Source: Thermodesulfobacteriota bacterium
Lineage (GTDB): Bacteria; Desulfobacterota; BSN033; UBA1163
Assembly: GCA_030024065.1 (NCBI GenBank)
Contig: JASEIE010000076.1
Coordinates: 1 to 13,226, forward strand
Direction: 5' to 3'
Length of the DNA: 13,226 nucleotides
In this document: piece after piece, positions 1-6,788 of the stretch
How the letters are laid out: every line of letters begins with the position of its first letter
Numbering within the stretch: the stretch's first letter is position 1
Made by a program: the position numbers and the translations under genes
Notes under the pieces: generated by a model
The model's database searches: none
What the model was told of the DNA's origin: nothing
What the model saw: the letters and a program-made list of their open reading frames with translations, nothing else

Positions 1-20
1 ATTAATTATAGAATATAAAT

Positions 21-38
21 ATAACTTGTTCAAGTTAT
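21..38. promoter_or_regulatory. palindrome ATAACTTG-TT-CAAGTTAT
   Basis: Two perfect 8-bp arms are separated by TT. Just upstream, TATAAA at 14-19 resembles a -10 box whose -35 would fall outside the window, so the palindrome could be an operator over the start point of the downstream catabolic genes. Alternatively, on the reverse strand it lies just past the stop of the remnant ending at 53 and is followed by AT-rich sequence, so it could be a weak terminator for that gene. The palindrome is seen; both roles are inference. Confidence 0.35.
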
Positions 39-52
39 TTTGCAACGGCTCC

Positions 53-211
53 TTACTGTTCGAAATGCGGCTTCGTAAATGTGATGTGGCCGAAAGGAAC
101 ATCTTTCAAGATGTCAGACAGGAATCCGGTATATGTTGTTCTATGTGGCATGGTTTTCGAATGACCGGGACCATGTCCATAAATAAGAACACCTTGCAGC
201 AAGACTTTAGA
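53..211 (-). pseudogene. C-terminal remnant of an unrecognised protein
   Basis: The reverse strand reads open for 52 codons and ends in TAA (complement of 53-55). The translation looks like genuine protein: it begins SKVLLQGVLIYGHGPGHSK, then has TMPHRTTYTGFLSDILKD, and ends with VPFGHITFTKPHFEQ. It is cut off upstream by an in-frame TAG (complement of 212-214), and there is no plausible start codon with a ribosome site. It therefore looks like the tail of a gene whose 5' part was lost next to the MmgE/PrpD gene. I do not recognise the family. The overlapping forward 66-codon frame (26-226) looks less like protein. The open frame is seen; pseudogene status is inferred. Confidence 0.35.
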
Positions 212-292
212 CTAAGAGGCAAATAAAGAGCAGGTTTGAGGAAGGGATTCAATTCTACTACTTTGCTCGTGAGTGTCTTGTCAGGGGACGAA

Positions 293-1642
293 ATGAATGA
301 GACGAGGGATCTGGCCAAGTTTGTCAGCAAGTTGAAATATGAAGATTTGCCCAACGAGGTCGTAGAGAAAACAAAGGACTTGACTCTTGATCAATTAGGA
401 GTGCAGCTCGCTTCGTCGGCTATGCCATGGTCTAAAATCGTTTATAAGTATGCACGTGCTGTAGGAGGAATCCCTGAGAGCAGCATCGTTGCTTATGGAG
501 ATAAGACGAGTGCAGTGAACGCAGCCTTTGTTAACGGTACCTTCGGGCATGGTTTTGAAATGGATGACACCCATAGAAAGGCGATGACGCATCCAGGATG
601 CGTCATCATACCAACTGTCTTAGCCGTAGGCGAAAAGGAACTTGTTGATGGCAGAACCTTCATTCTGGCGGCAGTGACAGGTTTTGATGTGATGGGGAGG
701 ATAGCCCTTGCGGTTACTCCTGAACTCATTCATCGTGGGCCACAACCCACGGGCACCGTAGGCAGTTTTGCAGCGGCGGCTGCAGCCGGCAAGATTTGGG
801 GGCTGGATGAGGAAAAGGTGGTGAATGCCTTAGCAATAGCTGCCAGTACCTATGCGATAAGGGTAGACAGAGAAGCCCAGGTCGGCGTTGAGCAGAAACG
901 GATCTATGGTGGAGCAGCGGCTGCCAATGGAATAAGAGCGGCCCTCCTATCTCGATTCGGCCTGACAGGTATGCCCAATATCCTGGAAGGCAGGTTCGGA
1001 TTCTGCCGTTCTTTCGTAGATAAATTTGAATTGGAGGAAATCACAAGGAATTTGGGAAAAGAATTTAAAGGGGTAATGGACGTGGCTTACAAGATGTATG
1101 CCTCTGAAGGCTATCTCCTCCCCATGTACGAGGCATGTGCCAATATCATGCAGCAGCACCCCATTGACCCAGACGAAGTCGACGAGGTGATCGTAGGAAC
1201 AAATCGTGATGCTGTCAGAGTATCGGGCGCAATAGTAGAGCCTCAAGATATCAGCGCAGCGCATTTCAGCGGTCCTTTCGGCATAGGCCTGCGCCTGGTA
1301 AAAGGTGGCAATGGCTTTAAAGAGTATACCGAAGAGAATCTGAGAGATCCCGAAGTACTCCGCATCGCCAGAAAAGTGCGTCTGGTTTTGGACGAGCGCC
1401 TGGACAAGATGCACCCAGGCAACAGAGGGGCTGATGTAACTATTGTCTTGAAGGATAAAAAATCTTATAACAATCGCATTGATGATCTTCGGGTGTTGTC
1501 AAGGCAAGACATACAGGAGAAATTTCGAGAGCTATCAACACCGATCGTAGGTTCCGAGAAAGCTGAGCGCATAATCGAAATCGTGATGGGCCTAGATGGA
1601 CTGAAAGTAATTTCTGTTTTATCAGCCTTGCTGTACCAATAA
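293..1642 (+). CDS. MmgE/PrpD family protein (dehydratase/decarboxylase/isomerase-type)
   Basis: This 449-residue protein has the usual length for MmgE/PrpD, a cytoplasmic family that includes 2-methylcitrate dehydratase, cis-aconitate decarboxylase and iminodisuccinate epimerase. The N-terminal helical domain carries the hallmark HGFEMDDTHRKAMTHPG (residues 86-102), and QKRIYGG around 201-207 matches the conserved Lys segment. ATG at 293 is preferred over the upstream TTG at 236 because AGGGG at 283-287 sits 5 nt before it and the family similarity starts at MNETRDLAKF. The segment KMYASEGYLLPMYEA (267-281) aligns with the family's K-P-Y-…-C-…-H motif but has Glu for the usual Cys and Leu276 for the usual His, so the reaction may differ from that of well-studied members. 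It heads a forward cluster with a cupin and an MFS transporter. The family is secure; the substrate is unknown. Confidence 0.9.
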   Translation: MNETRDLAKFVSKLKYEDLPNEVVEKTKDLTLDQLGVQLASSAMPWSKIVYKYARAVGGIPESSIVAYGDKTSAVNAAFVNGTFGHGFEMDDTHRKAMTHPGCVIIPTVLAVGEKELVDGRTFILAAVTGFDVMGRIALAVTPELIHRGPQPTGTVGSFAAAAAAGKIWGLDEEKVVNALAIAASTYAIRVDREAQVGVEQKRIYGGAAAANGIRAALLSRFGLTGMPNILEGRFGFCRSFVDKFELEEITRNLGKEFKGVMDVAYKMYASEGYLLPMYEACANIMQQHPIDPDEVDEVIVGTNRDAVRVSGAIVEPQDISAAHFSGPFGIGLRLVKGGNGFKEYTEENLRDPEVLRIARKVRLVLDERLDKMHPGNRGADVTIVLKDKKSYNNRIDDLRVLSRQDIQEKFRELSTPIVGSEKAERIIEIVMGLDGLKVISVLSALLYQ

Positions 1643-1693
1643 GCTTCATAGCTCTCCATTTGGCAAAAATCCGCTTTTTTAGAGCTGTCTTTT

Positions 1694-1708
1694 CCCCCAA
1701 GGGAGGGG
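1694..1708. repeat. short CCCCC-AA-GGGAGGGG hairpin relic
   Basis: Located between the MmgE/PrpD and cupin genes. Twelve bases (CCAAGGGAGGGG, 1697-1708) are identical to the right arm of the large repeat at 11481-11492, so it looks like a relic of the same dispersed palindrome family. No T-run follows, so it is not an intrinsic terminator. Confidence 0.5.
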
Positions 1709-1755
1709 TATAGTTTACAGTGCTCAACATATTTCCACAGAGAAGGAGGAGGATT

Positions 1756-2118
1756 ATGGAAGGCAAAAAGCAGGACAAAAAAAATGAAGGGGTGGTAAAA
1801 ACGATATCGGAGATTCCAGCGGAGGAGGTAAAGAGTCATGAAGGATTTTTGGCTCGCACGCTTCTTGAACTTTCTAAAAAAGATGTGCTGATTAAGCTTA
1901 CCAGAGTGGGGCCGGGAGGAAGGGGTCCTGTCCCGCCGCATAGTCATCCGGATGGCCACCTGTTCATAGTGCTCGAGGGCACGCTGGGATTAGAGATTAA
2001 TGGTGATCTCCATAGGGTTGAAAACGGATCATGTGCTGAGGTGCCACCTGGTCATACCCATCAGCTACGGTGCATTGGCGAAAAAGAGATAAAATTTTTA
2101 GCAATAAAATGGATCTGA
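1756..2118 (+). CDS. small single-domain cupin protein
   Basis: This 120-residue protein has one cupin_2 beta-barrel in its C-terminal two thirds. Motif 1 reads HSHPDGHLFIVLEG and motif 2 reads GSCAEVPPGHTHQLRC. The two histidines of HxH and the motif-2 histidine are present, but the usual metal-binding Glu of motif 1 is replaced by His, giving a possible four-histidine site. ATG at 1756 is chosen because AAGGAGGAGG at 1743-1752 is a strong ribosome site just before it; an upstream in-frame start at 1720 would put that site inside the gene. The N-terminal 30 residues are Lys/Glu-rich. It lies 113 nt after the MmgE/PrpD gene with no terminator, so co-transcription is likely. Stand-alone cupins of this kind may be isomerases, dioxygenases or sensors; its function is not known. 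Confidence 0.85.
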   Translation: MEGKKQDKKNEGVVKTISEIPAEEVKSHEGFLARTLLELSKKDVLIKLTRVGPGGRGPVPPHSHPDGHLFIVLEGTLGLEINGDLHRVENGSCAEVPPGHTHQLRCIGEKEIKFLAIKWI

Positions 2119-2311
2119 AATTTGATCCCTGAACTGCCTTAATCCCAAGCTCTTTGGGACAGGAATGAAGGGGTCCTAGGCCAATGATGAACAGGCCTCG
2201 GCTTTTAGGCCGTAGAATCAAAGGGTTGAGGAAAAACTCTTCTTGCCCCCATTTATCAAGGGTCTCTTAAAAGTCACAAAACGAAAGGATGTAAATCCTC
2301 GATAAACAAAG

Positions 2312-3583
2312 ATGTTCAAGGAATCTTTACAAAAAGTATTTTGGGGATGGTGGATCGTACTGACTTGCGCCCTAATCAGCTTATATGGGTCAGGTATCTT
2401 TCATTATGGTTTTAGTGTATTTGTTCATCCCATCGTAAGCGAGATGGGATGGAGCATGGCACTCGTATCGGGTGCCTTTTCCCTTTACCGTCTCGAATCA
2501 GGTTTGTTGGCCCCACTTGCCGGTTTCCTCGTTGATAGAATTGGGCCTAAAAAAGTGGTCATGGTTGGGGCCATCCTAATGGGAACAGGCTACATCTGTC
2601 TGAGCCAGGTAAAAACTGTTTTACCTTTCTACATTTCCTTTATGATCATCTCTATGGGGTTTGCCTTTGGCACAGCCAACATCGTTGGCTCCTCATTGAT
2701 CAGCAAGTGGTTTATCAGAAAAAGAGGGAAAGCCCTCGGCCTATACTTTGGCCTCATGGGGCTGGGCGGACTTCTCGTTCCAGTCCTGTCCCATTTAGTC
2801 ATTCTTTACGGATGGCGTACTACGTTATTCATTCTGGGTCCAGTCACATGGCTGGTGGTGTTACCGTTTGCTTTTGTCCTGAGGCGTAAGCCGGAGGAAC
2901 ATGGACTCTTACCCGATGGTGGGTTATCTACGGACACCCGAGATGGTATAAAACTCTCTCACTCAACAGGTACTCAGGAGGTCAACTTTTCCGTTCTAAA
3001 AGCGATGCACACGCCATCCTATTGGCTTCTTGCTCTTTGTTTTTCTATCTTCCAGGCGACCAATTCAGCTATATTTGTGCATCTAGTGCCTTATCTTATT
3101 ACGGTGGGCTTTGAAGCTCAATTAGCGGCTTTAGTGGTGACTTTTGTCACTGTAGGGAGCATATTCGGCAGGGCGGGATTTGGATGGTTTAGTGACTTAT
3201 TCAGGAAGAAGGTGCTTTTAATGATCTGTTTCCTGATGCAATTCATAGGGATCTTGATCCTTATGCAGGTGAGAAGAAATGTTTCCAGCCTGTATGTTAT
3301 TTCCTTTACGCTGGCTTTTGGTTTTACTTATGGTGGCATTAGTGTTCTTCGACCTGCTACCGTAGCTGAGCTTTATGGTCGCGATAAATTTGGAACAATT
3401 TGGGGATTACTCCAGGGGATAAGCATATTCGGCGGTATCGCTGGACCTGTTCTCGTCGGATTAATTTATGATTTACAAAAGAGTTATTATCTCGGCCTTC
3501 TTTTTCTTAGTATAATTAATTTTTTGGCATTCTTTTTAATGTTACTCTTAAAGCGTCCAGCAGAAAGAGGAATACCTTCATGA
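2312..3583 (+). CDS. MFS transporter, monocarboxylate/oxalate-formate-antiporter-like
   Basis: A 423-residue polytopic inner-membrane protein with about 12 hydrophobic segments, beginning with WGWWIVLTCALISLYGSG at residues 11-28. The loop 2-3 MFS signature appears as GFLVDRIGPKK (71-81), and WFIRKRGKALGL (133-144) follows helix 4. A polar central loop (about 191-228) with RRKPEEHGLLPDGG is typical of the YcxA/MCT-like branch that moves small carboxylates by proton coupling or exchange. No clear Shine-Dalgarno precedes ATG 2312; the nearest purine run (AAAGG, 2284-2288) is too far upstream. It follows the cupin gene by 193 nt and probably imports the substrate of the MmgE/PrpD enzyme. Its last codons overlap the readable part of a decayed stress-protein gene, so the C-terminus (about LKRPAERGIPS) may have been created by that junction. 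The substrate cannot be read from the sequence. Confidence 0.88.
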   Translation: MFKESLQKVFWGWWIVLTCALISLYGSGIFHYGFSVFVHPIVSEMGWSMALVSGAFSLYRLESGLLAPLAGFLVDRIGPKKVVMVGAILMGTGYICLSQVKTVLPFYISFMIISMGFAFGTANIVGSSLISKWFIRKRGKALGLYFGLMGLGGLLVPVLSHLVILYGWRTTLFILGPVTWLVVLPFAFVLRRKPEEHGLLPDGGLSTDTRDGIKLSHSTGTQEVNFSVLKAMHTPSYWLLALCFSIFQATNSAIFVHLVPYLITVGFEAQLAALVVTFVTVGSIFGRAGFGWFSDLFRKKVLLMICFLMQFIGILILMQVRRNVSSLYVISFTLAFGFTYGGISVLRPATVAELYGRDKFGTIWGLLQGISIFGGIAGPVLVGLIYDLQKSYYLGLLFLSIINFLAFFLMLLLKRPAERGIPS

Positions 3584-3811
3584 GGTGGAAGAGTGACTGA
3601 AAGCCAAAGGATTTAAAATAAATAACTATTTCTGGCATGGGCACGATACCGAGGAGATTCTGAACCATACTGCCAAGAAAGGTATTGACATGATTGCCAT
3701 GACAACTCATGGATGAAGATGGACGAAGCGTTTTCTTGTTAGAGGCGGGCCGAAAAAATTATCTGCAATTCTCCCCAATCTATCTTTCTGGTTTGTAATA
3801 CTAAATCCTAG
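3552..3811 (+). pseudogene. decayed UspA-type universal stress protein (3' half)
   Basis: Read from 3552, the frame gives SVQQKEEYLHEVEE, a TGA stop at 3594, then LKAKGFKINNYFWHG, DTEEILNHTAKKG and IDMIAMTTHG, then a second TGA at 3714 followed by RWTKRFLV. From about 3743 a different frame continues RRAEKIICNSPQSIFLV and ends at TAG 3809. This order matches the C-terminal half of UspA proteins: AKG, then EEIL…A…GID-I-M-THG, then RW-RFL, then AEKI…SP…LV. Two stops and a frameshift show that it is dead. The 5' half is missing and the 5' edge runs into the transporter gene. Intact homologs bind ATP and respond to stress; nothing here should be functional. Confidence 0.75.
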
Positions 3812-3902
3812 ATTTTTCCTCTTCAATGGGGAAAAGAGATGAAGCATTTATCATTGTCTATTTTATTCTTTTTTTGGGGTTTTTTGTTTCCTTTGCATTC
3901 CT

Positions 3903-4107
3903 AAATTGAGCGGTTTTTTCGTTAATCATTACTTCAAGAATACTGGATTCCTGCTTCCCTGCCTACCGCAGGCAGGCGCAGGAATGACGACTATCACCTA
4001 ATGAATACAAATGTCATTCCCGTGAAACTTGTCCTCGAAGGTATCAATCGGGGAACGGGAATCCAGAAGGGTTATGTTTTAAAATAGTATTAAGAATCGC
4101 TCAATTT
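3903..4107. repeat. 205-bp composite inverted-repeat (MITE-like) element
   Basis: The outer ends are a perfect 10-bp inverted pair, AAATTGAGCG (3903-3912) and CGCTCAATTT (4098-4107). Inside lie a second perfect pair, CTGGATTCC (3943-3951) and GGAATCCAG (4058-4066), and a third, GGAATGAC (3981-3988) facing GTCATTCC (4013-4020). A GC-rich hairpin CCTGCCT-ACCGC-AGGCAGG (3958-3976) is off-centre in the left arm. There is no coding capacity and no obvious target duplication. The T-rich stretch before it (3812-3902) holds nothing I can name. Confidence 0.65.
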
Positions 4108-4110
4108 TGA

Positions 4111-4168
4111 TATTGGTTATTGGGTTATTGGTGATTATTTGGATATTGGAATTTGGTTATTGGATATT
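4111..4168. repeat. degenerate ATTGGTT/ATTGGAT tract
   Basis: Loose tandem copies of ATTGGTTATTGG-like units run almost to the pmbA start. They replace the place where a ribosome site and promoter would be expected. Confidence 0.55.
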
Positions 4169-4183
4169 CCTTCTATGATTAAC

Positions 4184-5572
4184 ATGAAAACAAACGACGA
4201 AATGATTGCCCAAGCCTTGGATATTCTCAGGAGGAAGCCTATTGATGGATACGAAATCAACCTCGAAGAGTCCTCCCATTTTGAAGTGGAATCGAAAGAA
4301 GAGAAGGTGGACACCCTTGAGGCTTCCCAATCCTGGGGGATGGCCCTTCGTATTCTGAATCAAGGAAGGATCGGTTTTTCCTATACCACCTCTCCCTCCG
4401 GGTTCGCCTCAAAAAGTATGAAGGAAGGGCTGGAACGGACCATCGAAGATGCCATAGCCAGCGCTGAAGTGACCTCTCCAGACCCCTGCTTCGATTTTTC
4501 CCCTGCCTTGAGGAATCCTCTTCCAGTCCTGCCCATTTTCGACGAAACCATAAGAAAGGTGCCAGAGAAGAGGAAGATCGAAAAAGCGAAGTTGCTGGAA
4601 GAGGCGGTACGATCTACAGATCCGGAGAGGATTAAAAGGGTGAGAAAAGCCTCCTATCAGGAAGCAATCTCGCGGACGACACTGATTAATTCGAACGGTC
4701 TTAATTCTTCTTATGAGATGACCCTAACATCGGTCAGCGTGATGGCCGTTGCCGAGGAGTCGGGAGAGTCAGAGGTGGGATGGGATTTTGATTTCAGCCA
4801 TTTTATGAAGGACCTCGATGTCGAAAGAGTGGGAAAAGCCGCCGGGGAAAAAGCGCTGGAGAGACTTGGCGGGAGAAGAATTCCTTCCGGAGCCTATCCG
4901 GTCCTGCTCGACAACCATGTCGCCTCAGAATTCTTATCCCTTTTAGCACATTCTTTTCTATCTGAGCAGGTTCAGAAAGGCAAGTCTACCCTGAAAGGAA
5001 AGAGAGGCGAAAGATTTTTCTCACCCCTCTTGTCCATCGTGGATGATGGACTTCTTCCAAAAGGGGCATCCGCCTCTCCGATTGATGGAGAAGGGATGTT
5101 GAGCCAGAGGACACCTCTGGTCGTCAAAGGGGAGATATCAGGATATCTGTATGACAGGTTTTGGGCCAACCGGGAAAATCTAATATCCAAAGGATTACAG
5201 GCCGGGTCCACAGGTAACAGCCGTCGCTATTCTATAAAATCCCCACCAGGATTGGGAACATCAAATTTCTTTATCGAACCGGGGGAATCTTCCCTCTCTT
5301 CACTCATCGAAGATCTTAAACAGGGGTTGGTCGTCGAGGAGGTGATGGGCCTTCATACGATTGATCCAATCTCAGGCGATTTTTCACTGGGCTGTTCAGG
5401 TTACTGGGTTGAGAAAGGGGAGAAGGTCTATCCGGTTAAGTCAATTGCGATAGCCGGGACCCTTTTTCAGTTCTTTAAGAATGTGACGGGAGTAGGTGAT
5501 AATCTCAGGTTTTTTGGGAAGATCGGATCTCCAGGCCTTTTGATCGATAGCCTTGAAATTAGTGGAAATTAA
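4184..5572 (+). CDS. pmbA: PmbA/TldE, TldD-PmbA peptidase/maturase subunit
   Basis: This protein of about 462 residues matches the PmbA (TldE) half of the TldD/TldE heterodimer, a cytoplasmic metalloprotease complex that processes modified peptides and, in some bacteria, degrades antitoxins. The N-terminal half has the typical VESKEEKVDTLEASQSWGMALRI segment followed by GRIGFSYT. The C-terminal half has SNFFIEPGESSLSSLIEDL, VVEEVMGLHTIDPISGDFSLG and GDNLRFFGKIGSPGLLIDSLEISG, all characteristic. It lacks the catalytic HExxxH of TldD, as expected for this subunit. No tldD gene is in the window. ATG 4184 is preferred on family length; ATG 4175 and an in-frame start at 4139 also exist, but the latter would translate the repeat tract. 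None has a clear Shine-Dalgarno. Confidence 0.9.
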   Translation: MKTNDEMIAQALDILRRKPIDGYEINLEESSHFEVESKEEKVDTLEASQSWGMALRILNQGRIGFSYTTSPSGFASKSMKEGLERTIEDAIASAEVTSPDPCFDFSPALRNPLPVLPIFDETIRKVPEKRKIEKAKLLEEAVRSTDPERIKRVRKASYQEAISRTTLINSNGLNSSYEMTLTSVSVMAVAEESGESEVGWDFDFSHFMKDLDVERVGKAAGEKALERLGGRRIPSGAYPVLLDNHVASEFLSLLAHSFLSEQVQKGKSTLKGKRGERFFSPLLSIVDDGLLPKGASASPIDGEGMLSQRTPLVVKGEISGYLYDRFWANRENLISKGLQAGSTGNSRRYSIKSPPGLGTSNFFIEPGESSLSSLIEDLKQGLVVEEVMGLHTIDPISGDFSLGCSGYWVEKGEKVYPVKSIAIAGTLFQFFKNVTGVGDNLRFFGKIGSPGLLIDSLEISGN

Positions 5573-5599
5573 AGGGGATTTCTAAAAAAATCTGGAAAT

Positions 5600-5684
5600 C
5601 TCTGATTACACCGATTAGAAAAGATTACACAGATAAAAAGATATTAAATCATAAGAATCTGTGTAATCGGTTTTAAAATCAGAG
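5600..5684. repeat. nested inverted repeat GATTACACAGAT…ATCTGTGTAATC
   Basis: The inner arms GATTACACAGAT (5623-5634) and ATCTGTGTAATC (5657-5668) are perfect over 12 bp, and the outer arms CTCTGAT (5600-5606) and ATCAGAG (5678-5684) are perfect over 7 bp. CCGATTA (5611-5617) and TAATCGG (5664-5670) offer an alternative pairing. It lies just after pmbA and has no long T-run, so a role as transcript end is possible but unproven. It reads as an interspersed palindrome. Confidence 0.7.
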
Positions 5685-5730
5685 TAATCAAGAGAGCGTG
5701 GGGTAGTATTGTAAGCTCTCTAAAAAAAGC

Positions 5731-5760
5731 TTGACAGAAGCACCCAAAGTTTGGTATTAA
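5731..5760 (+). promoter_or_regulatory. sigma-70-type promoter for the M23 peptidase gene
   Basis: TTGACA (5731-5736) is a perfect -35 box, followed by an 18-nt spacer and TATTAA (5755-5760) as -10. Transcription would start near 5767, about 53 nt before the TTG start of the downstream gene. Confidence 0.7.
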
Positions 5761-5799
5761 AGACAGACTTTACGGGGGGGGGCTAATCTCCCGTTGTCT
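5761..5799 (+). promoter_or_regulatory. leader stem-loop containing a G9 run
   Basis: AGACA (5761-5765) can pair with TGTCT (5795-5799), and ACGGG (5772-5776) with CCCGT (5790-5794). The left inner arm runs into nine consecutive G residues (5774-5782). It lies between the promoter and the ribosome site AAGGAG (5808-5813). It does not match any riboswitch I know. Confidence 0.4.
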
Positions 5800-5819
5800 G
5801 GTGAAACAAGGAGATCATT

Positions 5820-6728
5820 TTGGATAAAGAGTTTATCACTATTCTTATCTTTGGACATAAGACCTCAAGGACCCGGCATCTGAAGATTCGGAAAAAAACC
5901 GTTAAGATTGCTCTCTATCTTTCGGCTTTTTTCCTCCTCTCTATCACCTTCTTCTTCTGTGACTATATCCAGGTAAAGAAAAAGGCTTATGAAGTCGCCC
6001 GATTGCAGCAGCAGGCAGAAACCCAAAAATCCCAGATTCATTTCTTCTCATCGAAGATCGAGGAAATGGAGAGACAGCTCTCTAAATTGAAAGATTTTGA
6101 CAAAAAGATTCGTGTTATTGCCAATCTGGAAAAGAGTCAGGAGGTCACCTCTTTCATGGGAGTGGGCGGTCCTTCTCCATCGGATGTCCGGGAGAAATTG
6201 AAGGGGGAGAAGGATGAGAAGGGACTGGTTCACCAGATGAGGGTCGATATTGAGCGTCTCCAGTCTGAGGCGACTTCGAGAGAGGGAAGCCTTTTCGAAC
6301 TCGAAAGAGTTCTTCAAGCGAAAAAAGAGATGTTGGTCCATACCCCTTCCATCTGGCCGGTCCAGGGCTGGGTCACATCCGATTTCGGTTTCCGTTCAAA
6401 CCCCTTTACGGGATTGACGCAGATGCACGAGGGGATCGATATCTCAAACCGGACAGGAACGATTGTTGTCGCGCCTGCAAATGGTTTTGTTTCCGATATC
6501 GGGAGCGATTGGATTTATGGAAAGTTCTTGGTGATCTCCCACGGATTCGGGATGATAAGCCGGTATTGCCACCTCAATAAGGTTTTGGTGAGGGCAGGCC
6601 AGAAAGTGAAACGGGGTGACAAGATTGCAGAAGTCGGAACAAGTGGAAAGACGACAGGTCCCCACCTCCACTATGAAGTTAAGCTGAATGGTATTCCGGT
6701 CAACCCGATGAGATTTATTTTAAACTGA
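5820..6728 (+). CDS. membrane-anchored M23 (LytM-type) murein endopeptidase
   Basis: This 302-residue protein has a basic N-terminus, one transmembrane anchor at about residues 29-49, a coiled-coil stretch at about 52-105 and again at 135-172, and a C-terminal M23 peptidase domain. Zinc ligands are visible: HEGID gives H203 and D207, and GPHLHYEV gives H282 and H284, with the extra conserved His at 251 (YCHL). Such enzymes cut peptide cross-links in peptidoglycan from the periplasmic side; the intact ligands suggest an active enzyme rather than an EnvC-like activator. TTG at 5820 is used as start because AAGGAG at 5808-5813 is 6 nt upstream and the coding pattern begins there. The gene has its own promoter and a strong terminator, so it is probably a single unit between pmbA and secA. 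Confidence 0.92.
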   Translation: MDKEFITILIFGHKTSRTRHLKIRKKTVKIALYLSAFFLLSITFFFCDYIQVKKKAYEVARLQQQAETQKSQIHFFSSKIEEMERQLSKLKDFDKKIRVIANLEKSQEVTSFMGVGGPSPSDVREKLKGEKDEKGLVHQMRVDIERLQSEATSREGSLFELERVLQAKKEMLVHTPSIWPVQGWVTSDFGFRSNPFTGLTQMHEGIDISNRTGTIVVAPANGFVSDIGSDWIYGKFLVISHGFGMISRYCHLNKVLVRAGQKVKRGDKIAEVGTSGKTTGPHLHYEVKLNGIPVNPMRFILN

Positions 6729-6755
6729 CAAGAGTATGTCCATCCCGAGATAGAG

Positions 6756-6788
6756 GCCCGATTGAAACATCCTCAATCGGGCTTTTTT
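6756..6788 (+). terminator. intrinsic terminator after the M23 gene
   Basis: GCCCGATTGA (6756-6765) and TCAATCGGGC (6773-6782) form a perfect 10-bp stem with a 7-nt loop, followed directly by six T residues (6783-6788). It lies 28 nt after the stop codon. Confidence 0.9.

Noticed and set aside
26..226. 66-codon forward frame before the MmgE/PrpD gene
   Set aside because: It has a TTG start with no ribosome site, an irregular Cys/Met-rich composition, and lies opposite a more protein-like reverse frame.
947..1414. 155-codon reverse frame opposite the MmgE/PrpD gene
   Set aside because: It is a shadow of a conserved forward gene, with no start signal.
2141..2215. Terminator or attenuator between the cupin and MFS genes
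   Set aside because: TCCCAA-GCTCT-TTGGGA and a CGGC/GCCG stem exist, but both are short and lack T-runs.
1997..2221. 74-codon reverse frame overlapping the cupin gene
   Set aside because: Half of it is antisense to the well-supported cupin; there is no ribosome site and no recognisable motif.
4111..4168. CRISPR or regular tandem array
   Set aside because: The ATTGGTT units are short and degenerate, with no spacers.
5761..5819. Riboswitch in the M23 leader
   Set aside because: The leader is only about 50 nt and lacks the conserved cores of c-di-GMP or other known riboswitches; it is kept only as a stem-loop.
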